Source: Candidatus Anammoximicrobium sp. (GTDB taxonomy: Bacteria > Planctomycetota > Planctomycetia > Pirellulales > Pirellulaceae). Taken from it: a DNA stretch of 64,000 nucleotides. The position numbers were made by a program, and so were the translations under genes. Under the pieces are notes generated by a model that was not told where the DNA came from, searched no databases, and saw only the letters and a list, made by a program, of their open reading frames with translations. Position 1 is the first letter of the stretch, and each line of letters starts with the position of its first letter. Positions 47,896-57,058 of this stretch are shown piece by piece. The DNA is taken from the NCBI GenBank assembly GCA_012515235.1, contig JAAYYU010000113.1, forward strand, positions 1-64,000, in the 5' to 3' direction.

Positions 47896-49488
47896 ATGCC
47901 CAGAATGATCTTTGCACTGCTCGTTGGTCTGGCCAGCCTGAATCCGGCCTGGAGCCAGGAGCCCGTGGTCTGGGTGGCTTCTCCCTGGCAGCACGTGTTG
48001 CGCAGTACCGAGCCCGGCGAGGCGAAGTCGGTGGAGATCGCCGCCGCGCGCCATGAGTACGAAGCGGTGCGGGTCATCGTTCGCGCCGGGGCCAAATCGC
48101 TGGCCAACGTGCGCGTGGAAGCCAGCGCTCTGACGGGTGACGCGGGGCAGATCGACGCTCGGAACGTGACGTTGTTCCGCGAGCACTATCTGCACGTATT
48201 CAAGCCCAGTTACCGCTCCCAAGCCCCGGCGGGTTGGTATCCGGACGCCCTGATTCCGGTCGCGGGCGGCGCCCCTGCGGCCAAGTATCCGGGGTTGCCG
48301 GCGAGCGTGGAGGCCGGTACGAACCAGGGGTTCTGGGCCGACGTGTACGTCCCCCGCGATGCGGCGCCCGGCGAGTATTCCGGGACGATCAAGGTGACGG
48401 CCGACGGCGTGCAACTCCGCCCCGTCTCCGTCAAACTGCGCGTGCTGCCCTTCACACTGCCCGACAAGATCGCGATGCGCAGCAACTTTGGAGGCCTGGG
48501 GTCCCGGCTGGCCCGACAGCTGGGGATGGACTCCGGTTCCCCAGAGTTCGCCGCCATCGAGGATCTGTACATCGACACCCTGCTGGCCCATCGGGCGATT
48601 CCTTCGTCGTTGGGCAACATCTGGCCCAAGTGGACTCCGGAAGGCGGCATCGATGACAGCACCAGCGGCGAGCGGTTGCGGGCGATGGTCGAGGACCGCC
48701 ATGTCAACGCGCTGGCCGTGCCTTTCGCTTACCGGAACGAACCGGAGAAATGCCGAGCCTACTTGCGCGACATGGCCGCCTATCTGCGGAACAAAGGCTG
48801 GCTCGATCTGGCCTACATCTATCTGGAAGACGAGCCCAACAACGCCGAGCAGTACGAGACGGTCCGCAAGCAAGGCGAGCTGATCCGCGAGTCGGGCATC
48901 CGACGCATGTGTACCGAGCAGACGATCACGTCGAATCCCGAGTGGGGCACGCTGTACGGGGCGGTGGACATCTGGTGTCCGCTGTGGTGCCTGTACGACG
49001 AGAAAACGGCTCGCGAGCGGCAGGCGCTGGGCGAGCACATCTGGACTTACACCGCGTTGTGCCAGGGCAAAGGCACCGCGCCGTTCTGGCAAATCGACTT
49101 CGCGCCCGTGCATTTTCGGGCGCCCTTCTGGGTAAGCTGGCAATATGGCGTGAAGGGATTCTTGTACTGGTCCAGCATCTACTGGACCAACGAGCAGGAT
49201 CCGTGGACGGCGCCGCATTTCCGCCAGCAGTACTGGGGCGAAGGAATGCTGCTGTATCCGGGCAAGGACGCCGGCCTCCGCGGCCCGGCGCCCTCGATCC
49301 GGCTCAAGCTGGTCCGGGAGGCCTTGGAAGACTTCGAGTACATGACGTTGGCCGCCCGGCAGGGCCGCCCGGCGCAGGTCGCGGAAATCGTCACCGGCGT
49401 AGCCCGCTCGTTCAACGATTGGAGCCCCAGCCCGGAGGCCTACCTGGCAGCGCGGGCAAAACTGGCCGCGCTGATTGCGGCGGAGTGA
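47896..49488 (+). CDS. Secreted DUF4091 (GH-like) protein
   Basis: 530 residues. Signal peptide 1-20 (ends NPAWSQ), a jelly-roll segment to about 190 (SVEIAAARHEYEAVRVIV), then a TIM-barrel-like domain with YLEDEPNNAEQYE, VDIWCPLWC and FLYWSSIYWTNEQDPW that is characteristic of DUF4091 proteins. They are found in sugar-degrading bacteria, function unproven. GAAAGGA ribosome site. It converges with a five-gene operon on the minus strand; the stop codons are adjacent. Confidence 0.8.
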   Translation: MPRMIFALLVGLASLNPAWSQEPVVWVASPWQHVLRSTEPGEAKSVEIAAARHEYEAVRVIVRAGAKSLANVRVEASALTGDAGQIDARNVTLFREHYLHVFKPSYRSQAPAGWYPDALIPVAGGAPAAKYPGLPASVEAGTNQGFWADVYVPRDAAPGEYSGTIKVTADGVQLRPVSVKLRVLPFTLPDKIAMRSNFGGLGSRLARQLGMDSGSPEFAAIEDLYIDTLLAHRAIPSSLGNIWPKWTPEGGIDDSTSGERLRAMVEDRHVNALAVPFAYRNEPEKCRAYLRDMAAYLRNKGWLDLAYIYLEDEPNNAEQYETVRKQGELIRESGIRRMCTEQTITSNPEWGTLYGAVDIWCPLWCLYDEKTARERQALGEHIWTYTALCQGKGTAPFWQIDFAPVHFRAPFWVSWQYGVKGFLYWSSIYWTNEQDPWTAPHFRQQYWGEGMLLYPGKDAGLRGPAPSIRLKLVREALEDFEYMTLAARQGRPAQVAEIVTGVARSFNDWSPSPEAYLAARAKLAALIAAE

Positions 49489-49489
49489 G

Positions 49490-50605
49490 TCAGCGACCCG
49501 CAGCGAAGTCGGGCGCCCCCGGCTTGCGGTACGGCTGCAGCGCCTCAAACCGGAAATCGATCTCTGCGACGTCCTCCGCGGACAGCTTCAGTTCCGAGAA
49601 GATCGGTTTCGGGGGGACGCTGCTGCCGGGACCGTAGTGGCGCGAGACCAGCGTCCGGAACACGCCGCGCTTCTTCCACAGGTACAGCTGGAAACCGCGC
49701 AGCGAGCCGCCCGGAACGGTTTCGCTGAGGTTGATCATCAGCAGGAACTTGCTGTACGCGTCGCACAGGGCCGCCGGGTCCTCGCCGCTCTGCTGCAACT
49801 GCCAGATGCGGGTCAGGAGGTCGGCGTACACCGCTCGCTCGGTGATCACGCCCTCGGTGCCAAGCCGCGACTCGTACAGCCAGCCGTACCCGCCGCGGGC
49901 GCTGAACACGCGGCGGATGGGCGGCCGCGCGGCCAGCAAGGCCCGTGTCCGGGGGATTACGGGACCGGCTTCTTCCTTGACGTAGCCGAAATGCGGGAAT
50001 TCCTTGGCCAGTTCGATCAGCAACGGGACCGACGGCACCGGCCCCTTGTAGGCAACGCCGCCGGTGGTCTGGATGATCACCGGCCGCTGGGCGACGCGTG
50101 CCAACGCCCGCCAGTACTGGCGCAGGTCGTCTTCCGTGCGTCCCGAGTCCGGGGGCCGCGAGATGATCGCCGCCGGCCCCAACTTCTCGGCGTGTTCCGC
50201 ATAGACCAGCATCTCGGCCGTGTCCTTGCCCTGGACGCCCAGGCACAGCGCCGTGCGCAGGCCGCGCGACGCCTCGGCCAAGACCTCCATGCCTTGCAGT
50301 TTCTCCTCCCGCGTCAGCAGATCGACGCTGTCACCCGACTGCGGCCAAATCATGCCGGGACATCCGCCCCAATCGACGAACCGCGCCTGGTTGGCCAGGA
50401 CGTCGAAATCGACCGCCCCTGAAGCCGTAAAAGGCGTGGACAGAATCGGGAACGGACCGCGGATCCTCGGATCGGCGGCGGCGTTGGCGGGCGAGTCTGA
50501 CGCTGGCTCGCCGGCCCGCAGGACGGCTCCGCCCGCAACGCCCGATGCGCCGGCCACGGCGGCCGCGAGCATCTGACGCCGCGTGAACTGCTGTTGTGAA
50601 ACCAT
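49490..50605 (-). CDS. Tat-exported dihydrodipicolinate synthase (DapA/NanA) family protein
   Basis: 371 residues. Tat signal with RR at 9-10 (FTRRQMLAAAVAG). The barrel keeps the Schiff-base Lys210 in FGYVKEEAG but the usual catalytic Tyr block (VxxYN) reads PVIIQTTGG, so it lacks that Tyr. NanA or DapA activity is therefore doubtful; other exported homologues in planctomycetes are uncharacterised. It is the last gene of the operon 55705 to 49490; the upstream Gfo/Idh/MocA gene ends 81 bases away. Confidence 0.82.
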   Translation of the reverse strand: MVSQQQFTRRQMLAAAVAGASGVAGGAVLRAGEPASDSPANAAADPRIRGPFPILSTPFTASGAVDFDVLANQARFVDWGGCPGMIWPQSGDSVDLLTREEKLQGMEVLAEASRGLRTALCLGVQGKDTAEMLVYAEHAEKLGPAAIISRPPDSGRTEDDLRQYWRALARVAQRPVIIQTTGGVAYKGPVPSVPLLIELAKEFPHFGYVKEEAGPVIPRTRALLAARPPIRRVFSARGGYGWLYESRLGTEGVITERAVYADLLTRIWQLQQSGEDPAALCDAYSKFLLMINLSETVPGGSLRGFQLYLWKKRGVFRTLVSRHYGPGSSVPPKPIFSELKLSAEDVAEIDFRFEALQPYRKPGAPDFAAGR

Positions 50606-50686
50606 GAAATTCCTCCTCTGGTCGGGGGCTGATCGCCCGGACTGTACCGAATCTTTCCTCCCGCTCCGGACGCGGGAAACGGAGGC

Positions 50687-51955
50687 CTACAGCCGCCAGG
50701 GGGCGCGGTAGGCGACGTGCAGGTGGCGATTGGCTTCCTCGTCGCCCACGAATCGCTCGGCGACCGGATCCCACTGCAACTGGCGGCCAAGGCGATAGGC
50801 GATGTTGCCCAGGTGGCTCCAGCTGGTCACCCGGTGGCCGGTCTCGACGTCCATCACGGGCCGGCGGCGGGAGGCGATGCAGTCGAGCCAATTGCGGAAG
50901 TGCTCTTCGCTACGTTCCAGCTGGATTTCGTCCGGGCGGGTCGGCGAAAGGTCCGCCTCGCCCTGGGTGACCTTGAATTCCCAGAAACCGTTGAGCGTGG
51001 CCTGGCTGCCGACGAATTCCAGGTCCAGCTTGCCCTTGCCCGGCTGATCCCAGATCAGCTCAAACTTCGGCTCCGCGAACTCCAGCCGCACGCGGAGATC
51101 GAGGGGCACATCGTACAAATTGTCCGGCGCTTCGCGTCCCGTGGCTTCGATCTTCACGGGACCCGTCGCATCCGCGCCCATCGCCCAAGACACGACGCTG
51201 AACATGTGCACGCCGTTGTCGGCGATGTAGCCGCTGCCGTAGTCGAAGAAGTAGCGGAAGCTGAAGTGACACCGCTGCGGATGGTAGGGCGCCCACGGGG
51301 CCGGACCCAGCCACAGATCCCAATCCAGGTTCGGCGGCGGCTGGCTCGGCGGTCCCTGGGGATGCGTGCGATTGGAGGGGTGCGAGAGCCGCACGGTGTG
51401 GACCTTGCCAAACCGCCCGTTGCGGACCCACTCGCAGGCCTGACGCGTGACGGCAATGGACCGGTACTGCGTGCCCATCTGGACCACGCGCTCGTAGCGG
51501 CGGGCGGCTTCGACCATTTTCCGCCCCTCCTCGATCGTCCTGCACAACGGCTTCTCACAGTAGACGTCCTTGCCGGCCTGGCACGCCATCACGGTCATGG
51601 CGGCATGCCAGTGGTCCGGTGTGCCAAGCATCACGGCGTCGATATCCTGGCGGTCCAGGATGGGGCGGAAATCCTGGTAAGCGTCGGCGTCCTGAATGCG
51701 TTTTTTGGCCGCGGCCATCCGGTCCAAGTCCACGTCGCACACGGCCGCGATGTGACACCGCGGGTCGTTGCGGATATTCAACAAGCCCATTCCGCGCCCG
51801 CCGCAGCCGATCACGGCCGTGACGATGCGGTCGCTGGGCGCGGGCTGCCCCGCGGCGCCCAACACACGGCTGTTGACGAAGTAAGGGGCGACGAGTCCGC
51901 AGGCCGTGCCGCCCAGGAAGCGGCGCCGGCTGAGTCGGCTTTTCTTGGCAACCAT
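50687..51955 (-). CDS. Tat-exported Gfo/Idh/MocA family oxidoreductase
   Basis: 422 residues. Tat signal RLSRRRFLGGTACGL, then Rossmann VIGCGGRGMG and the EKP motif in VYCEKPLCR with a DHWHA segment typical of the planctomycete secreted branch. Acts on a sugar outside the cytoplasm; the redox partner must be retained there as bound NAD(P). Start 51955 follows AAGGAGAACG. Fourth gene of the operon. Confidence 0.9.
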   Translation of the reverse strand: MVAKKSRLSRRRFLGGTACGLVAPYFVNSRVLGAAGQPAPSDRIVTAVIGCGGRGMGLLNIRNDPRCHIAAVCDVDLDRMAAAKKRIQDADAYQDFRPILDRQDIDAVMLGTPDHWHAAMTVMACQAGKDVYCEKPLCRTIEEGRKMVEAARRYERVVQMGTQYRSIAVTRQACEWVRNGRFGKVHTVRLSHPSNRTHPQGPPSQPPPNLDWDLWLGPAPWAPYHPQRCHFSFRYFFDYGSGYIADNGVHMFSVVSWAMGADATGPVKIEATGREAPDNLYDVPLDLRVRLEFAEPKFELIWDQPGKGKLDLEFVGSQATLNGFWEFKVTQGEADLSPTRPDEIQLERSEEHFRNWLDCIASRRRPVMDVETGHRVTSWSHLGNIAYRLGRQLQWDPVAERFVGDEEANRHLHVAYRAPWRL

Positions 51956-52115
51956 ATCGTTCTCCTTGGGTAGAATTGTCGAACAAGGCGGGCGTTCATC
52001 ATACGCAATCGTCGCGCGGGGGCAACCCGGCGAGGCGTTGGATCGTGCGGCCTGCCGCCGCTGCGGACGCAAAAAAACGCCGACGGGCTTTCCTCGCGCG
52101 TGGTTCGGGCGGACT

Positions 52116-53648
52116 TCAGGCGATCACCTCCGCCTGCAGGCCCAGCATCTGGGCGAGTTCGCCCAGTTCGGCGGTCCAGTCGCCGTAGACCCACTGCAGG
52201 TGGTTGCCGAATTCCAACCGCTTCTTCAGGAACTCCTCGCAACGGCCCTCCGGCGGCTTGATCACGGCTTCGACCGAACAGCCGAGCAGGTCCCGGTTCC
52301 AACCGCTGGCGCCGACCAAGTGGCCCTTGAGCACCAGCAGTTTGCGGGCCGTCGGATCGACCCGCGCCACCGTCACCGTTTTCTCCGCGTTGTTCATGAA
52401 GTCCACGACCAGCTTAGTGCCCCAGCCCCGCGACACGAAGCGGCCCAGTTGGTACGGGATCTCCGGCTGGTCGAAGCCGTTCATCTTCAGGCTGGGCAGA
52501 CTGTGGTTGATACGGAACGTGCCGGCCTCGCGCGGATCCGAATTGCCCTCATGGCACGACCTTTCGGCGACCGACATCAACAGCCGCATGGCCAGCAGCG
52601 AGCCCAGGTCGCCCTCGCAGGACGAAGCGAACCCCTGGTTCAACTGCAGCGAGTGGATCAGGCACGGCGTGATCGTCCACTCGTGCGGCAAGCGGCTGGA
52701 GCAGAATTCAAAGCACTCGATCGTGAACGCGTTGCAGGCGTGCTGCTGCATCAAGGTGCGGATCGTGCGATAGAACTGCAGACTGCGGACGACGTACCTC
52801 TTGTCGATGAACGATTGGTCCGCCTTGCGCAACAGTTCGTCCGCGGTCTGCTCCGCCTGCCGGGCAAACGCGGCGTCGGCCAGCGTGCGGCCCATGTGCT
52901 CGCCCAACTCGCGGTACGGGATGGTCGTCACCGCGACTCCCAGCCGCTGGTGAAGATCTCGGACGTCCCAGATGCTGCCCACGGAGCAGACGGCGGGGAA
53001 ACCGCGGTCGGTCGGGAACAGCACGCGGGTCTCGCGAAAGACCTTCCGTGCCCGCAACAGCTTGACCTGTCGCTGGAACTCCGCCTCGTCCGTCGCCACG
53101 AACGCCTCGCTGCCCCTGGCCCTGGTGTACGCCGCGATGTCGACGTTCCGGCAGCCCAGGCCCTTGAGCAAAATCGGCTTGCCGAACCGGGCGGCGATTT
53201 CGTAGGCGGACACCGACGAGCCTGCCGGGTAGACGAAGTAAGCGTCCGCCTGGGCGCTGTCCGCCGCCAGCCTGGACCACTGCTCGTCGCTGATGGTGAA
53301 CTTCTCGTTGAACGTCAGGTGCGCCGGCGCCAACAGTTCCGCATCGCCCGGCCGGCCCAGGCCTTGTTCCTGCAGCGTTTTCGACCAGTTGGCGAAACTC
53401 TTTTCCGCGTTTTTTGCCTCGTCCTCGACGCCGATCGCATTCCAGCGGCAGGGCCCCTCCCAGACGCCCGTGTGGATGATGTTGGTCATCACGGGCTTGA
53501 TCCGCAGCTTGACCTCCCGCGGGCTGACCAATCCGTCGCTCCCGGCGGCGGCATCCGCCCCCAGCGCCGCCAGCGTCGCCCAGGGGCTGAGCGACGTGGC
53601 CGCGACCGCCGAACCCATGCCCACGCCCAAGAAATCGCGCCGCTTCAT
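52116..53648 (-). CDS. Tat-signal protein with L-fucose isomerase-like fold
   Basis: 510 residues. Tat-like signal MKRRDFLGVGMGSAVAATSL. The C-terminal part has SLQLNQGFASSCEGDLGSLL and AMRLLMSVAE, resembling the CEGDlgall block of L-fucose/L-arabinose isomerase-like proteins. It could isomerise or bind a sugar outside the cytoplasm; the metal ligands were not assigned. Start 53648 overlaps the sialidase-like stop by 4 bases (ATGA). Confidence 0.65.
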   Translation of the reverse strand: MKRRDFLGVGMGSAVAATSLSPWATLAALGADAAAGSDGLVSPREVKLRIKPVMTNIIHTGVWEGPCRWNAIGVEDEAKNAEKSFANWSKTLQEQGLGRPGDAELLAPAHLTFNEKFTISDEQWSRLAADSAQADAYFVYPAGSSVSAYEIAARFGKPILLKGLGCRNVDIAAYTRARGSEAFVATDEAEFQRQVKLLRARKVFRETRVLFPTDRGFPAVCSVGSIWDVRDLHQRLGVAVTTIPYRELGEHMGRTLADAAFARQAEQTADELLRKADQSFIDKRYVVRSLQFYRTIRTLMQQHACNAFTIECFEFCSSRLPHEWTITPCLIHSLQLNQGFASSCEGDLGSLLAMRLLMSVAERSCHEGNSDPREAGTFRINHSLPSLKMNGFDQPEIPYQLGRFVSRGWGTKLVVDFMNNAEKTVTVARVDPTARKLLVLKGHLVGASGWNRDLLGCSVEAVIKPPEGRCEEFLKKRLEFGNHLQWVYGDWTAELGELAQMLGLQAEVIA

Positions 53649-54763
53649 CCGCCGGCTCCTTTGCGCTTGTCTAGAAAGTCCGCTTCCTTCAACGTCAGTC
53701 CCAACTGCTTGCTGAAACGGGTGAACACCCATAGCTCTCCCGCCGCCGGCTCGAACAGATACGGATAGGATAACCCTCCGCCGGCGCGGCGGGCGATGAT
53801 CGCCGGCGGGGACCAGGTCGCGCCGTCGTCGTCCGAGAAGGCCAGCGCCAACTCCTGGCGATGCCAGCTCGCAGCCGCCTCCGCGGCCTGGATGTTCTTG
53901 CTGCGGGCGATTTCGGTTTTGCCCTCCGGGTACAGCCGGTTCCAGACCAGCGCCAGCCGGCCGCTGGCCAAACGCAGCAGGTGGCCCGGAGCGCTGCTGG
54001 CGTCAATCCGGCTCGGACGCACCGTCCGCCACTGCCGGCCCTGGTCTTCGGAAAACGCTTCCCAGAAGCAGTCCCAGTTCGTGCGGATGAGCATCCACAC
54101 ACGGCCGTCGCCGAGTTCGGCCAGCGTCGGTTCCATCGCGCCGTCATGGTGGCCGTGGCCCCCCAGGTCGATGAACTGGTCGCTGCGCCAGGTCTTGCCG
54201 TCGTCGTCCGAATAGTAGGGACGGATCTCGTGCCGGCCGGGGTTGCGAAACAGATCCTGGACGGGTACGGCAATTCGGCCCGTGCGGGTCTGGATCATGT
54301 CGATCAACGCACCGCAGTACCCGTCGAGGATCATCTGGCGGTCGACCCAGGTCTTGCCCTCGTCCAGGCTGCGGATCGACCAGACGTCCAGATTGACGTC
54401 GTCAGCGGGGGCCTGCCTGGCGTTGTCCCAACTCCACTGGAAGGTCGAGCGGTCGGCGAACACGACCACGATCGCGCCGGCTTTGGTCCGCACCGCGACG
54501 CTGTTGCCGGGCACGCCCGGCGGGGGACCGTCATAGATGGGTTTCGGCTCCGACCAGGTCTTGCCGCCGTCGGCCGTGACGCTGGTCGTATTGCCTTGCA
54601 GGCAGAGGATGCGGCCGTCGGCCAAGTGGACGAACGGCCCCAGTTTGGCGAACGACAGCTTGCCGCACCGCGGTTCGATCCACACGTCGTCGGCCGCCGG
54701 CGCTGCGGCCGAAATCCCCCACACCGCGAACAGAGTAATCGCCGCTGCGATGCCACGAATCAT
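53645..54763 (-). CDS. Exported sialidase/BNR-repeat family protein
   Basis: 372 residues. Signal peptide 1-25, then a six-bladed propeller with five Asp-box motifs (TADGGKTW, SLDEGKTW, SDDDGKTW, SEDQGRQW, SDDDGATW). It may hydrolyse a glycoside such as a sialic acid or uronic-acid-type substrate, or only bind it; the usual catalytic Arg triad and Tyr/Glu pair were not assigned with certainty. Second gene of the operon, coupled to the isomerase-like gene. Confidence 0.85.
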   Translation of the reverse strand: MIRGIAAAITLFAVWGISAAAPAADDVWIEPRCGKLSFAKLGPFVHLADGRILCLQGNTTSVTADGGKTWSEPKPIYDGPPPGVPGNSVAVRTKAGAIVVVFADRSTFQWSWDNARQAPADDVNLDVWSIRSLDEGKTWVDRQMILDGYCGALIDMIQTRTGRIAVPVQDLFRNPGRHEIRPYYSDDDGKTWRSDQFIDLGGHGHHDGAMEPTLAELGDGRVWMLIRTNWDCFWEAFSEDQGRQWRTVRPSRIDASSAPGHLLRLASGRLALVWNRLYPEGKTEIARSKNIQAAEAAASWHRQELALAFSDDDGATWSPPAIIARRAGGGLSYPYLFEPAAGELWVFTRFSKQLGLTLKEADFLDKRKGAGG

Positions 54764-54832
54764 GTTGTCGCTCCGGAAAAAAATGTCCTGGAAAAAAAGC
54801 CCGGCCGTCAAGCGCCAGGCAGACCTTGCCAT

Positions 54833-55705
54833 TCATCGCCCGATCGCCTCGCGCAGCGCCCGGATGAACTCGGGCGCCGTGCCGCAGCAGCCGCCGAGGA
54901 AACTGGCGCCGGCGGCGACCAGCGCCGGGCCGTAGCTGCCGAATTCCTCGGGGGGCGTTTTCCAGACCGGGACGTCGTTGACCAGATCGGGAATGCCGGC
55001 GTTCGGTTTGATCCAGATGGGCCGGTCGGTGGCCGCGTGCAGCCGCCGGCAGATCTCGGCGTACCCGGCAATGCCTTGCCCACAGTTGGCCCCGACCACG
55101 TCGGCTCCGGCTGCCGTCAGTTCCTGAGCCGCCTGTTCCGGCGTGATCCCCATCAGGGTGCGGTCGAGTTCAGCGCCGGAATCGAAACACAGGCACGCCA
55201 CGACGGGCAAGCCCGTCGTCTTGGCGCCCTGCACCGCCAGCACGGCTTCCGCCACGTCGCCCATCGTTTCGATCACCAGGGCGTGCGCGCCGCCGGCGGC
55301 CAGCGCGCCCGCCTGCTCGGCGAACGTCTCCAGCAATTGCTGCTCGCTCACCTCGCCCATCATCAGCATCCGGCCGCTGGGGCCGATCGAGGCAAACACC
55401 AGCGCCCGGTCGCCGGCGGCTCGGCGCGAGATCTCGGCGCCGGCCCGGTTGATGGCTTCCGTCTGGTCCGCCAGGCCGTAGTCGGCCAGCGTCACGCGGT
55501 TGGCGCGGAACGTGTTAGTCAACACGATCTGGCTGCCGGCCTCGACGTACGCGCGAGGAATCTCCTCGACCGTCTCCGGATGCGTCAGATTCCATTCGTC
55601 CGGGCAGCCGCCCACCGCCAGTCCGCGGGCCTGCATCTGGGTGCCCCAGGCGCCGTCGGTGAGCACGGGTGCGCCGGCTAACAACGATTCAAGCAAGGGA
55701 TGCAT
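54833..55705 (-). CDS. Homocysteine S-methyltransferase family protein
   Basis: 290 residues. The barrel has the zinc Cys in GANCGQG and the CC pair in LGGCCGTAPEFI near the end, with VLTNTFRANR. It may methylate homocysteine or another thiol, using a corrinoid or betaine donor; no cobalamin-binding gene is beside it. Start 55705 follows AGGAAA. First gene of the five-gene operon; the sialidase-like gene begins 69 bases later. Confidence 0.88.
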   Translation of the reverse strand: MHPLLESLLAGAPVLTDGAWGTQMQARGLAVGGCPDEWNLTHPETVEEIPRAYVEAGSQIVLTNTFRANRVTLADYGLADQTEAINRAGAEISRRAAGDRALVFASIGPSGRMLMMGEVSEQQLLETFAEQAGALAAGGAHALVIETMGDVAEAVLAVQGAKTTGLPVVACLCFDSGAELDRTLMGITPEQAAQELTAAGADVVGANCGQGIAGYAEICRRLHAATDRPIWIKPNAGIPDLVNDVPVWKTPPEEFGSYGPALVAAGASFLGGCCGTAPEFIRALREAIGR

Positions 55706-56001
55706 CGGCAGTTTCCTGAAACTTGGCAAGTGACCCGAATCCGAGTTCCTCCGTTGCGGGCGGATTTCCGGAAGTAGTATAGCGAAACACGACCGCCGTT
55801 GTCACGCCAACTGGGAACGATTGCACCGGACATGCGGGATCATCCCGACGGGAAACGACCGGCTTCGCGGACGCCGCAGGTTCCCTGTCTCGAAAACGCG
55901 ACGTAGAATCAAAGAGAACTTTTCGTCTGCATTCATCAGGCTGCCCAAGGAAATTCTCTTCTGTGACGGGTCGAAAGACGTGTCCTGCTCTGGCCACTGC
56001 C

Positions 56002-56991
56002 ATGAGACGATCGCTGATCCTTGTCGCCGTTGCGGGTTGGATGTTGTGGGGGGCGGCGGATACCGCCGCACAGACCTGGTCCCGGCCCTCGTTCACGGAA
56101 ACCTATCACGATTTCGGCACGGTCGCCCGCGGCGCCAACGTGGAACACCTGTTCTGGTTTGCGAACACAACGGGCCGGGAGATCCACGTGCGCGGCGTCC
56201 GGACCAGTTGCGGCTGTACGACGCCCAGCGTGGTGCATGCGACGGTCCGCAACGGCGAAAAAGGGGCCATTCGCGTCGTCTTCAATACCCGTTCGTTCAC
56301 TGGCCAACGCGGGGCGACGATCACGGTCGTCTTCGACCGGCCTTACTACACGGAGGCGCAACTGCAGGTCCGGGGCTACATCCGCCGCGACGTGGTGTTC
56401 AGTCCGGGCAGCGTCGAGTTTGGCACGGTCCGCCAGGGCGAGTCGGCCGAACGCGTGGTCGCCTTGGATTACGCCGGCCGCGATGACTGGCAAGTCACCT
56501 CCGTCCACACGCCCAACCCGCACCTGAGCGTCCAGACGCGGGAGACGAACCGCGGCGCCGGCCGCGTGCGGTACGAACTGGTCGTGAAACTGGCCGCCGA
56601 GGCCCCGGCCGGAACGCTGGACACGGAACTCGCATTCCAGACGAACGATTGGCGCAGCAATCGCGTCCCGCTGGCTGTCAGCGGACAGATCGTCCCGCCG
56701 CTGTGCGTGAGTCCCGCGGCGCTGTATCTGGGCGACGCGCGGTGCGGCCAGGAGTGGAAAACCAGACTCGTAGTGCGTGCGGCCGAGCCCTTCCGCATCA
56801 CGCAGGTCGCATGCGACGATCCGCGGTTCGTGTTCGAGGCCGGCCAGGACGCCAAGACGCTGCACTTCGTCGCGGTCAGCTTTCAGCCGGGCCAGGAAGC
56901 CGGCCGGCTGTCCGCCAAGATCCGCATCCACACCGATCTGTCCGGCGGCGAGACGGCGGAAGTCACCGCGTCCGGGATGGTGCTGCCCTGA
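56002..56991 (+). CDS. Exported DUF1573 (ASH-like) protein
   Basis: 329 residues. Signal peptide 1-23, then an Ig-like DUF1573 domain with FGTVARGANVEHLFWFAN and GVRTSCGCTTPSV, the diagnostic CGCT, followed by two or so further beta domains. In planctomycetes and Bacteroidetes these are outside or periplasmic proteins of unknown role. An in-frame ATG at 55963 is possible but the signal peptide fits 56002. It is divergent from the five-gene operon. Confidence 0.88.
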   Translation: MRRSLILVAVAGWMLWGAADTAAQTWSRPSFTETYHDFGTVARGANVEHLFWFANTTGREIHVRGVRTSCGCTTPSVVHATVRNGEKGAIRVVFNTRSFTGQRGATITVVFDRPYYTEAQLQVRGYIRRDVVFSPGSVEFGTVRQGESAERVVALDYAGRDDWQVTSVHTPNPHLSVQTRETNRGAGRVRYELVVKLAAEAPAGTLDTELAFQTNDWRSNRVPLAVSGQIVPPLCVSPAALYLGDARCGQEWKTRLVVRAAEPFRITQVACDDPRFVFEAGQDAKTLHFVAVSFQPGQEAGRLSAKIRIHTDLSGGETAEVTASGMVLP

Positions 56992-57009
56992 ATACCGCGC
57001 CGTAGTGTC

Positions 57010-57058
57010 GAACGGGTTGCCGATCCGTTCCGGACGGGATGGAATTCCGTCCTACTCT
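57010..57058. repeat. Paired hairpin repeat related to the 21-bp array
   Basis: GAACGG-GTTGCCGAT-CCGTTC (57010-57030) and GGACGG-GATGGAATT-CCGTCC (57032-57052) are two 6-bp hairpins with 9-base loops, between the DUF1573 and rhamnosidase genes. The second shares CCGTTCCGrACGGG(n)TGrAATTCCG with 5918-5943. Confidence 0.75.

Noticed and set aside
49490-50605. Sialic acid aldolase (NanA) making a classic sialic-acid operon with the sialidase-like gene
   Set aside because: The Lys is present but the required Tyr block is not, and the protein carries a Tat signal; no nanK, nanE or transporter is nearby.
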